From the NCBI RefSeq assembly GCF_000445105.1, contig NZ_ATDP01000098.1:62001-126000 (forward strand): DNA of 64,000 bases, read 5' to 3'. The position numbers and the translations under genes were made by a program. The notes beneath the pieces were generated by a model that was not told where the DNA came from, did no database searches, and saw only the letters and a program-made list of their open reading frames with translations. The DNA is from Sphingobium lactosutens DS20 (GTDB lineage Bacteria > Pseudomonadota > Alphaproteobacteria > Sphingomonadales > Sphingomonadaceae). Below, in pieces: positions 41,008 to 49,655 of the stretch (positions are counted from its first letter, which is position 1; each line of letters begins with the position of its first letter).

Positions 41008-41361
41008 ATGCGGCGGCAGCTCTATCTTATCGCGGGGTTTCTTTCGATCGGCCTAGGCGCGATCGGGGCGTTTCTGCCGCTGTTGCCGACAGTGCCGTTC
41101 ATGATCCTGGCGGCCTTCTGCTTCGCGCGGTCCAGTCCGCGGCTGGAGGCGAAGTTGCTCAATCATCGGCAGTTCGGGCCGCATATCCGCCGCTGGCGCG
41201 AACGTGGCGCGATCAGCCGGCGCGGCAAAATCGCAGCGGTGGCAGCGTTCGGCTTCAGCATTGCGCTGGCGCTGATCCTGTCGCCCTGGCCCTGGTTCCT
41301 GATCCCGGTCGCCGCCGCGCTGATCGGCGGCAGCTGGATCTGGAGCCGGCCGGAGGCGTGA
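41008..41361 (+). CDS. DUF454 (YbaN-like) inner membrane protein
   Basis: A 117-residue membrane protein with the full family pattern: MRRQLYLIAGFLSIGLGAIG, FLPLLPTVPFMILAAFCFAR, SSPRLEAKLLNHRQFGPHIR, WRERGAISRRGKIAAVAAF. Two hydrophobic hairpins surround the conserved soluble loop. The family (YbaN of E. coli) has no assigned function. The upstream extension of this frame lies within the kinase gene and is rejected. It is convergent with the 64-residue gene. Confidence 0.85.
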   Translation: MRRQLYLIAGFLSIGLGAIGAFLPLLPTVPFMILAAFCFARSSPRLEAKLLNHRQFGPHIRRWRERGAISRRGKIAAVAAFGFSIALALILSPWPWFLIPVAAALIGGSWIWSRPEA

Positions 41362-41365
41362 ATCT

Positions 41366-41560
41366 TCATTGCTCGATCAGGTCGAGATAGGCGACGACAT
41401 CATTGTCGGTGGCGATGAAAAGGCCGTCCTGCATCTCGGCCGGCTGCTGATCGGCGACGCGCAGCGCTTCCGTCAGGGGACCATAAAGCAGAGTGGTGAC
41501 ACCACCGTCATCACCCAGATGATAGAGGCGCACGGTCGCGCCGTCATAGGTGCTACGCAT
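41366..41560 (-). CDS. Small hypothetical protein (64 aa)
   Basis: A 64-residue acidic protein, MRSTYDGATVRLYHLGDDGG then ALRVADQQPAEMQDGLFIAT and VVAYLDLIEQ. It reads as a folded small domain with alternating strand-like segments and no membrane segment or signal. I do not recognise a family. It is transcribed toward DUF454 with a 4-base gap and lies downstream of the beta-helix gene on the same strand, 36 bases from its stop, so it may be the last gene of that unit. Confidence 0.5.
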   Translation of the reverse strand: MRSTYDGATVRLYHLGDDGGVTTLLYGPLTEALRVADQQPAEMQDGLFIATDNDVVAYLDLIEQ

Positions 41561-41596
41561 CAGAGGCTTATCGCGGCGGAACGAGTGCGACGCAAG

Positions 41597-42535
41597 TCAG
41601 CGCCGGTCGCTGACCTTCATCGAGGGGGCAAGCTGGTTGCGGCCGATGCGCACGGCATCATCGGTGAAATTGGCGACGAAGGTGGAGCCGCGCTCCAGCC
41701 CCGGCACGAAACCGGCGCGATTGCCGTCGATGACAAGGCCCGCGCTGCTGTTTTCCCGGCCTTCGGGCGCGACAGTGATGAAGGCGGACCAGTTATCCTT
41801 GTCCTTGCCCTGCACCATTTCATTGCCGCTGATCGTGCCGGTCGCGCCGTTGGACAGGTCGATCATATAATTGGTCAGGTGCCCGGCGCTGTCATCGAAG
41901 CTGTTGCCGGTGATGGTGACGCGCGGCGTGCGGGTTTTGAGATAATGGCCGCCATTGCCTTCATCGAACCGGCTGTTGGTGACGCTGAGGCTGGCGAGGC
42001 GGCCGATATAGATGCCATGGGCGCAATCGAGATCGCGGTCGCAGCGGCCGAGCTTGCGGAAGGTCGATTTGTCGATGCTGACGCGGCCGCCGGCATAATC
42101 GCCGGTCAAAATGCCTTCCTCGCTGTTGCGGAACAGGCTGTTGGTGACGGTGAGGTCGCCGCTTTCGAGGCGGATGCCAGCGCCATTGCCGTCGGGCACG
42201 CGGATATTCTGGAAAACAATGCCATCGACGGTGGTGGCGCGGCCGCGCGCGACAAGCGCCCCCTTCCCTTCGCACGGCACGCCGTCGAAGATGGCGGTGC
42301 CGGGCTTTGCGGCGCGGATGGTGACGACGCCGCCCTGCTGCACCGCGCATTGGCGATAGGTGCCGGGGGCGACGAGGATGGTGCCCTGCCCATCACCGAT
42401 CGCGTTCAGGGCGTCCGACAGGGTGGCATAGCCGCGGCCCGAGTCGCTCAGCGTGAAGGGCGCGGATTGCCCCTGCGCGAGCGCGGTCGCGGCGACGGCG
42501 GCGGACAGAAGCAGGGCGGTGGACAGGAAGCGCAT
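41597..42535 (-). CDS. Exported right-handed beta-helix protein
   Basis: A 312-residue secreted protein with signal peptide MRFLSTALLLSAAVAATALA. The mature part is a run of parallel beta-helix coils in the PbH1/NosD style: ILVAPGTYRQCAVQQGGVVT, GIVFQNIRVPDGNGAGIRLE, LTVTNSLFRNSEEGILTGDY, SLSVTNSRFDEGNGGHYLKT, VTITGNSFDDSAG and TGTISGNEMVQGKDKDNW. The first coil resembles the N-terminal cap of pectate-lyase-like folds. No catalytic set of a lyase or hydrolase is recognised; it may bind or modify a polysaccharide. The upstream extension of the frame is rejected. Confidence 0.82.
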   Translation of the reverse strand: MRFLSTALLLSAAVAATALAQGQSAPFTLSDSGRGYATLSDALNAIGDGQGTILVAPGTYRQCAVQQGGVVTIRAAKPGTAIFDGVPCEGKGALVARGRATTVDGIVFQNIRVPDGNGAGIRLESGDLTVTNSLFRNSEEGILTGDYAGGRVSIDKSTFRKLGRCDRDLDCAHGIYIGRLASLSVTNSRFDEGNGGHYLKTRTPRVTITGNSFDDSAGHLTNYMIDLSNGATGTISGNEMVQGKDKDNWSAFITVAPEGRENSSAGLVIDGNRAGFVPGLERGSTFVANFTDDAVRIGRNQLAPSMKVSDRR

Positions 42536-42699
42536 GGCGCGCTCCTTAGAGGCTTGCAGGCGCGCCGCCAAGCGGGTGCGAACGCCGCCACGGCGACTGG
42601 CCTGAAATGGCACAGGCGCGGGGCCAAAGCTGAATGGTTTTCGCGCACGACGCGATCCGGTAAGAAGGGCCAAGACGCGATCCAACGGAGTGCCTGTCC

Positions 42700-43533
42700 A
42701 TGCCCAATTCCCCCTGGAGCCATCATCGCAGCGCCAGCCTGTCCGACGACATCGATTTCGAGATCAAGGGCCAGGAATTGCAGTTTCTGGAGATCGAGCT
42801 GGACCCGGGCGAGAGCGCGGTTGCCGAAGCGGGTGCGATGGTATGGAAGGACGGCGCGATCAGCATGACGACGGTGTTCGGCGACGGCAGCGGCGGCGCG
42901 GACGGCGGCTTCATGGGCAAGCTGCTGGGCGCGGGCAAGCGGCTGGTGACGGGGGAAAGCCTGTTCACCACCGTCTTCACCCATCAGGGCCATGGCAAGG
43001 CGCGGGTCGCCTTTGCCTCTCCCACGCCAGGGTCGATCCTGCCGCTCAAGCTCGACCAATATGGCGGCGCGCTGATCTGCCAGAAGGACAGTTTCCTGGC
43101 CGCCGCCAAGGGCGTGGCGATCGGCGTGCATTTCCAGAAGCGGATCATGACCGGCCTGTTCGGCGGCGAAGGCTTCATCATGCAGCGATTGTCGGGCGAT
43201 GGATGGGTGTTCGTGCAGATGGGCGGCACGCTGGTGGAAAAGGAACTGGCACCGGGCGAGGAACTGCATGTCGATACAGGCTGCCTGGCGGCGATGACGC
43301 CCAGCGTCGATTTCGACCTGGTGGCTGCGGGCGGCGTCAAATCCATGATCTTTGGCGGCGAAGGCGCGTTCTTCGCGCGGCTGCGCGGACCGGGGCATGT
43401 GTGGATCCAGTCCCTGCCCTTTTCGCGCCTCGCCGGACGGATGCTGGCGGCGGCCGGCAGCCGGGGCGGGCAGAATAGGGGCGAAGGATCGTTGCTGGGC
43501 GAATTTGGCGACCTGATCGGCGGCAATCGCTGA
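42700..43533 (+). CDS. AIM24/TIGR00266 family protein
   Basis: A 277-residue soluble protein of the AIM24 family: DDIDFEIKGQELQFLEIELD, AVAEAGAMVWKDGAISMTTV, GLFGGEGFIMQRLSGDGWVF, EELHVDTGCLAAMTPSVDFD, FFARLRGPGHVWIQSLPFSR. These form two repeats of a beta-rich (TRAP-like) fold. Bacterial members are of unknown function; yeast Aim24 is mitochondrial and needed for MICOS assembly. It begins the group 42700-49211 on the plus strand and is followed by the metallo-hydrolase after 57 bases. Confidence 0.88.
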   Translation: MPNSPWSHHRSASLSDDIDFEIKGQELQFLEIELDPGESAVAEAGAMVWKDGAISMTTVFGDGSGGADGGFMGKLLGAGKRLVTGESLFTTVFTHQGHGKARVAFASPTPGSILPLKLDQYGGALICQKDSFLAAAKGVAIGVHFQKRIMTGLFGGEGFIMQRLSGDGWVFVQMGGTLVEKELAPGEELHVDTGCLAAMTPSVDFDLVAAGGVKSMIFGGEGAFFARLRGPGHVWIQSLPFSRLAGRMLAAAGSRGGQNRGEGSLLGEFGDLIGGNR

Positions 43534-43590
43534 GCACGGGCGGCGACGCGCGGCCCTTGAAATCGGGTGCGAAATGGGCACATGGGTCCC

Positions 43591-44469
43591 ATGGCATCCC
43601 CTTTCGATCCGGCTGACCTGCCCATAGGCGTTTCGATGACGCTGTCGCCGCTCGTGAGCCGGGTGCTGGCGCCCAATCCGTCGCCCTTCACCTATACCGG
43701 CACGCAGACCTATGTGGTGGGCGGCGAGGCGGTGGCGGTGATCGATCCGGGACCGGACGACGCCGACCATCTCGCCGCGATCGCGCGGGCGATTGGCGGA
43801 CGGCCGGTCATCGCGATCCTGTGCACCCATACCCATCGCGACCACAGCCCGGCGGCGCGGCCGCTGAGCACGGCGACGGGCGCGCCGGTCATCGGCTGCG
43901 CGCCGCTGACGCTGGAGGATGACGGCCCGCGCGCGGACGCGGCGTTCGACGCGGACTATCGGTCCGACCGGGTGCTGGGCGATGGCGAGACGGTGGAAGG
44001 GCCGGGCTGGACGCTGGAGGCGGTGGCGACGCCGGGCCACACGTCCAACCATTTATGCTTTGCTCTGCGCGAGGAACAGGCGCTGTTCACCGGCGATCAT
44101 GTCATGGGCTGGTCGACTAGCGTGATTTCCCCGCCCGATGGCGACATGACCGCCTATATGCGCTCGATGCAGCGGCTGGTCGAGCGGGACGACGCGATCT
44201 ACTACCCGGCCCATGGCGATCCCGTCGACAATCCGCAGCGGCTGGTGCGCGGCATGATGGGCCATCGCAAGCAGCGCGAAGGGCAGATTTTGCGGTTCCT
44301 GGCCCGCCATGGCGACAGCGCGATCCCCGACATGGTGGCCGAAATGTACAAGGGCGTCGATCCGCGCCTTTATGGCGCGGCAGGCCGGTCGGTGCTGGCG
44401 CATCTCATCGACCTTAACGGCCGGGGGCTGGCGGCCCCGGCGGAGGACGGGCTGTGGCGCGCAGCCTGA
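43591..44469 (+). CDS. MBL-fold metallo-hydrolase
   Basis: A 292-residue zinc hydrolase. The metal motif is HTHRDH in AILCTHTHRDHSPAARPL, followed by a further zinc ligand His in ATPGHTSNHLCFAL and Asp in ALFTGDHVMGWSTSV, and the last His in YYPAHGDPVDNPQRLV. The C-terminal part (about 225-290) is a winged-helix-like extension RKQREGQILRFLARHGDSAI, as in LACTB2-type RNA/acyl hydrolases. The substrate is unknown. Start ATG 43591 follows two near upstream ATGs. The 3' end overlaps the DUF4230 gene by 16 bases. Confidence 0.88.
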   Translation: MASPFDPADLPIGVSMTLSPLVSRVLAPNPSPFTYTGTQTYVVGGEAVAVIDPGPDDADHLAAIARAIGGRPVIAILCTHTHRDHSPAARPLSTATGAPVIGCAPLTLEDDGPRADAAFDADYRSDRVLGDGETVEGPGWTLEAVATPGHTSNHLCFALREEQALFTGDHVMGWSTSVISPPDGDMTAYMRSMQRLVERDDAIYYPAHGDPVDNPQRLVRGMMGHRKQREGQILRFLARHGDSAIPDMVAEMYKGVDPRLYGAAGRSVLAHLIDLNGRGLAAPAEDGLWRAA

Positions 44470-45173
44470 AAGCCTATGCCGGGCCGGTGGGCGCGGCATT
44501 GCTGATCCTGATCGTCGGGGCGGCAATGCTGGTGGGCTGGCAACGCTATAATCGCGACTATGTCGTGAGCGTGGAGGATGATGGATCGGCGGTGACGAAG
44601 ATCATCGCCGAGCGGATCGCCGGCAGCAGCAGCCTGCGCGTGTCGCGGCTCAACGGCACGATCCAGAGCACCGCGCGCGATGTCCGTGGCTTTGGCTGGC
44701 TGAAATCCGACCAGGTGGTCAAGATGCCCTATACGGTGGACTATTTCGTCGACCTGTCGGGCCTGTCCGCCAACGACCTGGAATGGGACGAGCAGCGCCG
44801 CACGCTAATCGTCAACGCCCCCGACGTGAAGGCCGACACGCCCAATCTGGACGAGGCGCGCCGCACGCTGGTGCGCACCAGCGGCCTGTTCGTCACGCGC
44901 GAGGCTGGCGAGGCGCTGAGCCGCCGGGCGTCGGCGCATGCCGAGGCGCGGGCGAAGGCGTCGGCGCGGTCGCCCGAACGCATGGCGCAGGCGCGCGAAT
45001 ATGGACGGACCGCGCTCGCCAGGCTTATGAGCGCGCCGCTCGCCGCCATGGGCTATGGCGACGCGCGCGTAATCGTCACCTTCCCGCCCGAACGCAAGGG
45101 CGACAATCGCGAGCGATGGGACGTCACCACGCCGATCAACGAGGTGCTGGCCAACAAGCGCCAGCAACGCTAG
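44454..45173 (+). CDS. DUF4230 membrane-anchored protein
   Basis: A 239-residue protein with one N-terminal membrane helix (PVGAALLILIVGAAMLVGWQ) and a DUF4230 domain to the C-terminus: LNGTIQSTARDVRGFGWLKS, VKMPYTVDYFVDLSGLSAND, TLIVNAPDVKADTPNLDEAR, followed by a helical stretch ASAHAEARAKASARSPERMA and a last strand ARVIVTFPPERKGDN. The family is uncharacterised. Start is GTG at 44454, overlapping the preceding gene by 16 bases; nadA follows after 48 bases. Confidence 0.8.
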   Translation: MARSLKAYAGPVGAALLILIVGAAMLVGWQRYNRDYVVSVEDDGSAVTKIIAERIAGSSSLRVSRLNGTIQSTARDVRGFGWLKSDQVVKMPYTVDYFVDLSGLSANDLEWDEQRRTLIVNAPDVKADTPNLDEARRTLVRTSGLFVTREAGEALSRRASAHAEARAKASARSPERMAQAREYGRTALARLMSAPLAAMGYGDARVIVTFPPERKGDNRERWDVTTPINEVLANKRQQR

Positions 45174-45221
45174 GGCACAAGCCCAAGACCCCGGCCAAAC
45201 GGGACGCAGGAGTTACAGGGT

Positions 45222-46211
45222 ATGAACGCTTTTTCAGGCATCCCGCAGGGCATCGACCTGCGCGCGGAAATCGACCGGCTGCGCAAGAAACGCAACGCCG
45301 TCATCCTGGGCCATTATTACCAGACGCCCGAGATTCAGGACCTGTCCGATTTCGTGGGTGACAGCCTGGAGCTGTCGCGCAAGGCGGCGGAGACGGACGC
45401 GGACGTCATCGCCTTTTGCGGGGTGCGCTTCATGGCGGAAACCGCGAAAATCCTGTCGCCCGAAAAGATCGTCGTCCTGCCCGACATGGACGCGGGGTGC
45501 AGCCTGGAGGACAGCTGTCCCCCCGCCCAGTTCAAGGCGTTCCGCGAGGCGCATCCCGATCATATCGCCTTGAGCTACATCAACTGTTCGGCCGAGGTGA
45601 AGGCGCTGTCCGACATCATCGTGACATCCTCATCCGCTGAAAAGATACTGGCGCAGATCCCCGCCGACCAGAAGATCATCTTTGGCCCTGACAAGCATCT
45701 GGGCGGCTACCTTAAGCGCAAGCTGGGTCGCGACATGTTGCTGTGGCCGGGCGTGTGCATTGTGCATGAAGCGTTCAGCGAAACCGAATTGCTGAAACTC
45801 AAGGCCCAGCACCCGGACGCGCCGATCGCCGCGCATCCCGAATGCCCGCCCTATATCATCGATCATGCCGATTATGTCGGATCGACCAGCGGCATCCTGG
45901 ATTTCGCCAAGACCATGCCGGGCGACACGCTGATTGTCGCGACCGAGCCGCATATCATCCACCAGATGCAAAAGGCGGTGCCGCACAAGAATTTCATCGG
46001 CGCGCCGGGCGCGGACGGCAACTGCAACTGCAATATCTGCCCCTATATGGCGCTCAACACGATGGAGAAGCTGTATCTGGCGCTGCGCGACCTCCAGCCG
46101 CGCATCGAAATGGACGAGACGTTGCGGTTGCAGGCGAAGAAGAGCCTGGACCGGATGCTGGACATGGCGAGCGGCACGGTGGGCCAGGGCGATGTCGGCC
46201 CGCGTAGCTGA
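45222..46211 (+). CDS. nadA: Quinolinate synthase A
   Basis: 4Fe-4S enzyme that condenses iminoaspartate with dihydroxyacetone phosphate to quinolinate in de novo NAD synthesis. The 329-residue product has the diagnostic stretches NAVILGHYYQTPEIQDLSDF, VIAFCGVRFMAETAKILSPE, MDAGCSLEDSCP, FGPDKHLGGYLKRKLGRDML, VHEAFSETELL, EPHIIHQMQKAVPHKNFIGA and the Cys-rich CNCNICPYMALNT, which with two further cysteines holds the cluster. Start 45222 is preceded by AGGAG. nadC is two genes downstream; a nadB gene is not in the window. Confidence 0.96.
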   Translation: MNAFSGIPQGIDLRAEIDRLRKKRNAVILGHYYQTPEIQDLSDFVGDSLELSRKAAETDADVIAFCGVRFMAETAKILSPEKIVVLPDMDAGCSLEDSCPPAQFKAFREAHPDHIALSYINCSAEVKALSDIIVTSSSAEKILAQIPADQKIIFGPDKHLGGYLKRKLGRDMLLWPGVCIVHEAFSETELLKLKAQHPDAPIAAHPECPPYIIDHADYVGSTSGILDFAKTMPGDTLIVATEPHIIHQMQKAVPHKNFIGAPGADGNCNCNICPYMALNTMEKLYLALRDLQPRIEMDETLRLQAKKSLDRMLDMASGTVGQGDVGPRS

Positions 46212-46224
46212 GGCCTGATCCGCG

Positions 46225-47544
46225 ATGATCGCGCGGCTGCGCGCGCTCTGGCAGGGGACGCGGGCCAGCTATTGGTTCTACCCCGCGCTGTTCACCACCA
46301 ACGCCGCGCTGCTGGCGATCCTGACGGTCTGGCTCGATCGCCATGGCGCGGCGCAATGGCTGACAAGCCATGACTGGGTGGATGAAGCCCGGCCAGAGGG
46401 CGCGCGCAATGTCCTGAACGTCATATCCGGGTCGATGATCGGCGTCGCATCGACCGTCTTTTCGATCACCATCGCCGCGGTCGTTTACGCATCGGGCAGC
46501 TATGGCCCGCGATTGCTGTCCAATTTCATGGAGGATCGCGGCAACCAGCTGTCGCTGGCGACCTTCATCGCCACCTTCGTCTATTCGGTGCTGGTGCTGC
46601 GCGTGGTGCGCGACGCCTATGAAACGGCGGGCGACCCCGGCTTCGTGCCGCAATTGTCGCTGCTGATCGCCACGGGCCTGATGGCGGCGTCGATCGTCGT
46701 GCTGGTCTATTTCCTCAATCATGTGCCGGCCTCCATCCGCATCAACGCAGTGCTGGAAGGGATTGGCGAGCGGCTGCTCCGCAGCGTGCGGGATCGCTTC
46801 CCCAGACATTGCGACGCCGAGCAGCAGGACCAGCCGCCACAGGGGACGCCAGTGGCGGCGACCGGCACGGGCTATATCCAGATCATCGATTTCGCCGGGC
46901 TAGACCGGATCGCGCGGGACATAGAATGCCGGATCGAGTTGCGACTGCGGCCGGGCGATTTCGTCCATCCCGACGTGGTGTTGCTGGCGGTCGTCGGCGC
47001 GGAGCCGGATGATGCGATGGCCGACCGGCTGCGCGACTGTTTTTCATTGGGCGCGATGCGATCGCCCTCGCAGGATATAGAATTCCTGATCGACGAGCTG
47101 GTGGAGATTGCGCTGCGGGCGCTGTCGCCGGGCATCAACGATCCCTTCACCGCCGTTACCGCGCTGCACTGGCTGGGCGCGGCGACCGCGCAGATTGGCG
47201 CGCGGGACCTGCGCGGCGGGCCGGATCGGGGCGATTATGACTGGAACCGGATCGTGCCGATGAACGACGATTTCGATCATTTCGTGCGGCGCGGCTTTGG
47301 CGGCATCCGTGCGGCGGCGGCGACCAGCCCGATCGCGGCGATGCAGTTCCTCGATTGCCTGCTGGGCGTGGGATCGACGCTGAGCCTGACCGGCCGGCGG
47401 GCGCGGCTGCGCGAGGAAGGCGCGCTGCTGATGGCGCAGGCGCGGCTGGACCTGGCCGGGCCATCGCTCGATGAACTGGAGGCGCGCTATTGCGATTTCC
47501 TGGCAGCCATGAAAGACGGCACCCATGAACGGCTTTCTTCCTGA
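46225..47544 (+). CDS. DUF2254 membrane protein
   Basis: A 439-residue membrane protein with four hydrophobic segments in residues 15-185 (SYWFYPALFTTNAALLAILT, SGSMIGVASTVFSITIAAVV, LATFIATFVYSVLVL, LIATGLMAASIVVLVYFLN) and a long cytoplasmic C-terminal domain. The conserved DUF2254 text MIGVASTVFSITIAAVVYAS, YGPRLLSNFMEDRGNQLSLA and ALRALSPGINDPFTAVTALH is present. Function unknown. It lies 13 bases after nadA and overlaps nadC by 20 bases, so it is part of the NAD operon transcript even though the family has no known NAD role. Confidence 0.85.
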   Translation: MIARLRALWQGTRASYWFYPALFTTNAALLAILTVWLDRHGAAQWLTSHDWVDEARPEGARNVLNVISGSMIGVASTVFSITIAAVVYASGSYGPRLLSNFMEDRGNQLSLATFIATFVYSVLVLRVVRDAYETAGDPGFVPQLSLLIATGLMAASIVVLVYFLNHVPASIRINAVLEGIGERLLRSVRDRFPRHCDAEQQDQPPQGTPVAATGTGYIQIIDFAGLDRIARDIECRIELRLRPGDFVHPDVVLLAVVGAEPDDAMADRLRDCFSLGAMRSPSQDIEFLIDELVEIALRALSPGINDPFTAVTALHWLGAATAQIGARDLRGGPDRGDYDWNRIVPMNDDFDHFVRRGFGGIRAAAATSPIAAMQFLDCLLGVGSTLSLTGRRARLREEGALLMAQARLDLAGPSLDELEARYCDFLAAMKDGTHERLSS

Positions 47545-48391
47545 CGCATTTTCGCTTCCCGGCTTCGACCTTGACGCCTTTGTCGCCGCCACCCTGGCCG
47601 AAGACCTTGGCCCCGATGGCCGGGACGTCACCAGCGAGGCGGTAATCCCGGCCGACGCGATGTTCGACGGCGTGATGGACAGCCGCGACGCGGTGACGCT
47701 GGCGGGCCTGCCGATCGCTGTCGCTTTTTTCCGTGCGCTTGATCCGCAGGTCGACATCGAAATGCTGCACCGGGATGGCGATCAGGTGGCGGCGGGCACC
47801 GACCTGATGCGAATCCGGGGCAAGGCGCGCGCGATGCTGACGGCGGAGCGATCGGCGCTGAACACCGTCCAGCATCTGACCGGGATCGCGACGATGACGC
47901 GCGCCTATGTCGATGCGATCATGGGCACGGGCGCGACCCTGCTCGACACGCGCAAGACGATTCCGGGCCTGCGTTGCCTTGAGAAATATGCGACGCGCAT
48001 GGGCGGCGCGACCAATCACCGCATGGGCCTGTGGGACGCGGCGATGATCAAGGACAATCATGTCGCGGTCGCGGGGACGGTCGAGGAAGCGGTGCGCCGC
48101 GCGGTGGCTGCCGGGGTCGAGCGCATCATCGTCGAGGTCGACCGGGTGGACCAGATCGAACCGGCGCTGAGCGCAGGTGCGACCCATTTGCTGCTCGACA
48201 ATATGGCCGCGCCCGTGCTGCGGGGAGCGGTGACGTTGGTGGGCGGACGGGTGCCGACCGAAGCGTCAGGCGGCGTGACGCTGGACACGATCCGCGCCAA
48301 GGCGGAGACCGGCGTCACCTATATCAGCGTCGGGCGGCTGACCCAGTCGGCGCCGGCGGCCGACATCGGACTGGATTTCGACTATGCCTAG
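47525..48391 (+). CDS. nadC: Nicotinate-nucleotide pyrophosphorylase (carboxylating)
   Basis: Converts quinolinate plus PRPP to nicotinate mononucleotide. The 288-residue product has the N-terminal ATLAEDLGPDGRDVTSEAV, then LTAERSALNTVQHLTGIATM, DTRKTIPGLRCLEKYATRMG, NHRMGLWDAAMIKDNHVAVA and the closing VPTEASGGVTLDTIRAKAET with GVTYISVGRLTQSA. Residue order and length are normal. It overlaps the preceding DUF2254 gene by 20 bases and the following RNase T2 gene by 8. Confidence 0.95.
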   Translation: MNGFLPDAFSLPGFDLDAFVAATLAEDLGPDGRDVTSEAVIPADAMFDGVMDSRDAVTLAGLPIAVAFFRALDPQVDIEMLHRDGDQVAAGTDLMRIRGKARAMLTAERSALNTVQHLTGIATMTRAYVDAIMGTGATLLDTRKTIPGLRCLEKYATRMGGATNHRMGLWDAAMIKDNHVAVAGTVEEAVRRAVAAGVERIIVEVDRVDQIEPALSAGATHLLLDNMAAPVLRGAVTLVGGRVPTEASGGVTLDTIRAKAETGVTYISVGRLTQSAPAADIGLDFDYA

Positions 48392-49211
48392 GCTGATCCT
48401 TGCCCTGCTGCTCATACTCGCGCCATCGGCGGCGCTGGCCCAGTCGGCGCAATGCCGGATGCCCGCCACCCTGCCCCGGCCCACGGCCGAAGGGCCGACC
48501 GCCAAGGAACCCAAGCGCGTGCTGCCGATCGGCAGCTACACGCTGGCGATCAGCTGGACGCCGCAATATTGTTCGACCGCGCGGGATCGCGGCAGCCTGC
48601 AATGCGGCGGGCGCAACGGCACGTTCGGCTTCACCCTGCATGGCCTGTGGCCCGATGGCGTCGGCAAGCAATGGCCGCAATATTGCCGACCGGCCGACCT
48701 GGTGCCGCGCGACGTGGTGCGGGACAATTTGTGCGCCACCCCGTCGGTGCAGCTGATCCAGCATGAATGGGCCAAGCATGGCACCTGCATGACGACCAGG
48801 CCGGAGCTGTATTTCGACCTGTCGCGCGCTTTCTACCAATCGCTGCGCTATCCCGACATGGGGGCGCTGGCGCGGCGCAAGACATTGACGGTGGCGCAGT
48901 TCGCCGCCGCCTTCGCCGCCGCGAACAAGCGGTTGGAGCCCGATATGCTGCGCGTGACCACGGTGCGTGGCAATTGGCTGAGCGAAGTGTGGATCTGCAT
49001 GGACCGGGCAATGGAATATACGCGCTGCCCCGCGCATCAGGGCGGTGCGCCCGGACCCAGCTATTTGCGGATCGAGCCGGGGCCGAGCATCCCTGTCGCG
49101 CGTCCGGCGCGGCGCGGTGAACCCGGCCCTGCCCCCGCGCGCAAGCCCGGCCTGATCCTGGACCTCGACCCCAAGGTCCAGCCACTTGCCAAGGATGGCG
49201 AGGCGGACTGA
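48384..49211 (+). CDS. Ribonuclease T2 family exported nuclease
   Basis: A 275-residue exported ribonuclease with signal peptide MPRLILALLLILAPSAALAQ. Both active-site motifs are intact: CAS I GFTLHGLWPDG (His86) and CAS II IQHEWAKHGTCM (His127, Glu128, Lys131, His132). Disulfide-type cysteines are well represented (C63, C74, C101, C117, C135). The C-terminal 60 residues are Pro/Arg-rich and atypical. The enzyme should cut RNA in the periplasm or medium to 2',3'-cyclic nucleotides. It overlaps nadC by 8 bases and so is transcribed with the NAD genes. Confidence 0.9.
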   Translation: MPRLILALLLILAPSAALAQSAQCRMPATLPRPTAEGPTAKEPKRVLPIGSYTLAISWTPQYCSTARDRGSLQCGGRNGTFGFTLHGLWPDGVGKQWPQYCRPADLVPRDVVRDNLCATPSVQLIQHEWAKHGTCMTTRPELYFDLSRAFYQSLRYPDMGALARRKTLTVAQFAAAFAAANKRLEPDMLRVTTVRGNWLSEVWICMDRAMEYTRCPAHQGGAPGPSYLRIEPGPSIPVARPARRGEPGPAPARKPGLILDLDPKVQPLAKDGEAD

Positions 49212-49634
49212 TTACTGGTCGATCACCGCCGTCGCGGGATGATGGCGGTCCAGATGCTTACGGATGATGCGCAGATTCTTGGTGTTCGATTTGTAGAGAA
49301 AGTCGAAGATATCGCCGGCGAACGGGATCGCGCCGATCAGGGTATCGACGCCCACATTAGCGGCCATGCGCGTCAGATGCCATTTCGACATGCCAAGGTT
49401 GCGCGCTTCCCAGACGATCCATGCCCCCATCGCCGCGGTGGCGATGTCGCCCACCACGGGAACCAAGCCGACCAGACTGTCCAGCCCGACGCGGCGGTTG
49501 GTGCCGGGGATGACGAACAGCCCCTCCAGCATCGCCTCCATCGCCTCGATCCGGCGGCGCACCGATGCGGGGTCGCGGCCAAAGCCCGGCATGTCCCGCA
49601 CGATATGGTCGAACTGGTCCTGCGATAACGCCAT
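49212..49634 (-). CDS. DUF4112 small membrane protein
   Basis: A 140-residue protein with the DUF4112 pattern: VRRRIEAMEAMLEGLFVIPG, TNRRVGLDSLVGLVPVVGDI, MAANVGVDTLIGAIPFAGDI and FDFLYKSNTKNLRIIRKHLD. Two short hydrophobic stretches each end in a P-V/F-x-GD motif. The family is uncharacterised. Start ATG at 49634 preceded by TTG one codon earlier. It is directly convergent with the RNase T2 gene (stop codons adjacent) and has a GC-rich hairpin between it and the next gene. Confidence 0.82.
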   Translation of the reverse strand: MALSQDQFDHIVRDMPGFGRDPASVRRRIEAMEAMLEGLFVIPGTNRRVGLDSLVGLVPVVGDIATAAMGAWIVWEARNLGMSKWHLTRMAANVGVDTLIGAIPFAGDIFDFLYKSNTKNLRIIRKHLDRHHPATAVIDQ

Positions 49635-49655
49635 CAATCGTCTCCTCCACCTCCC

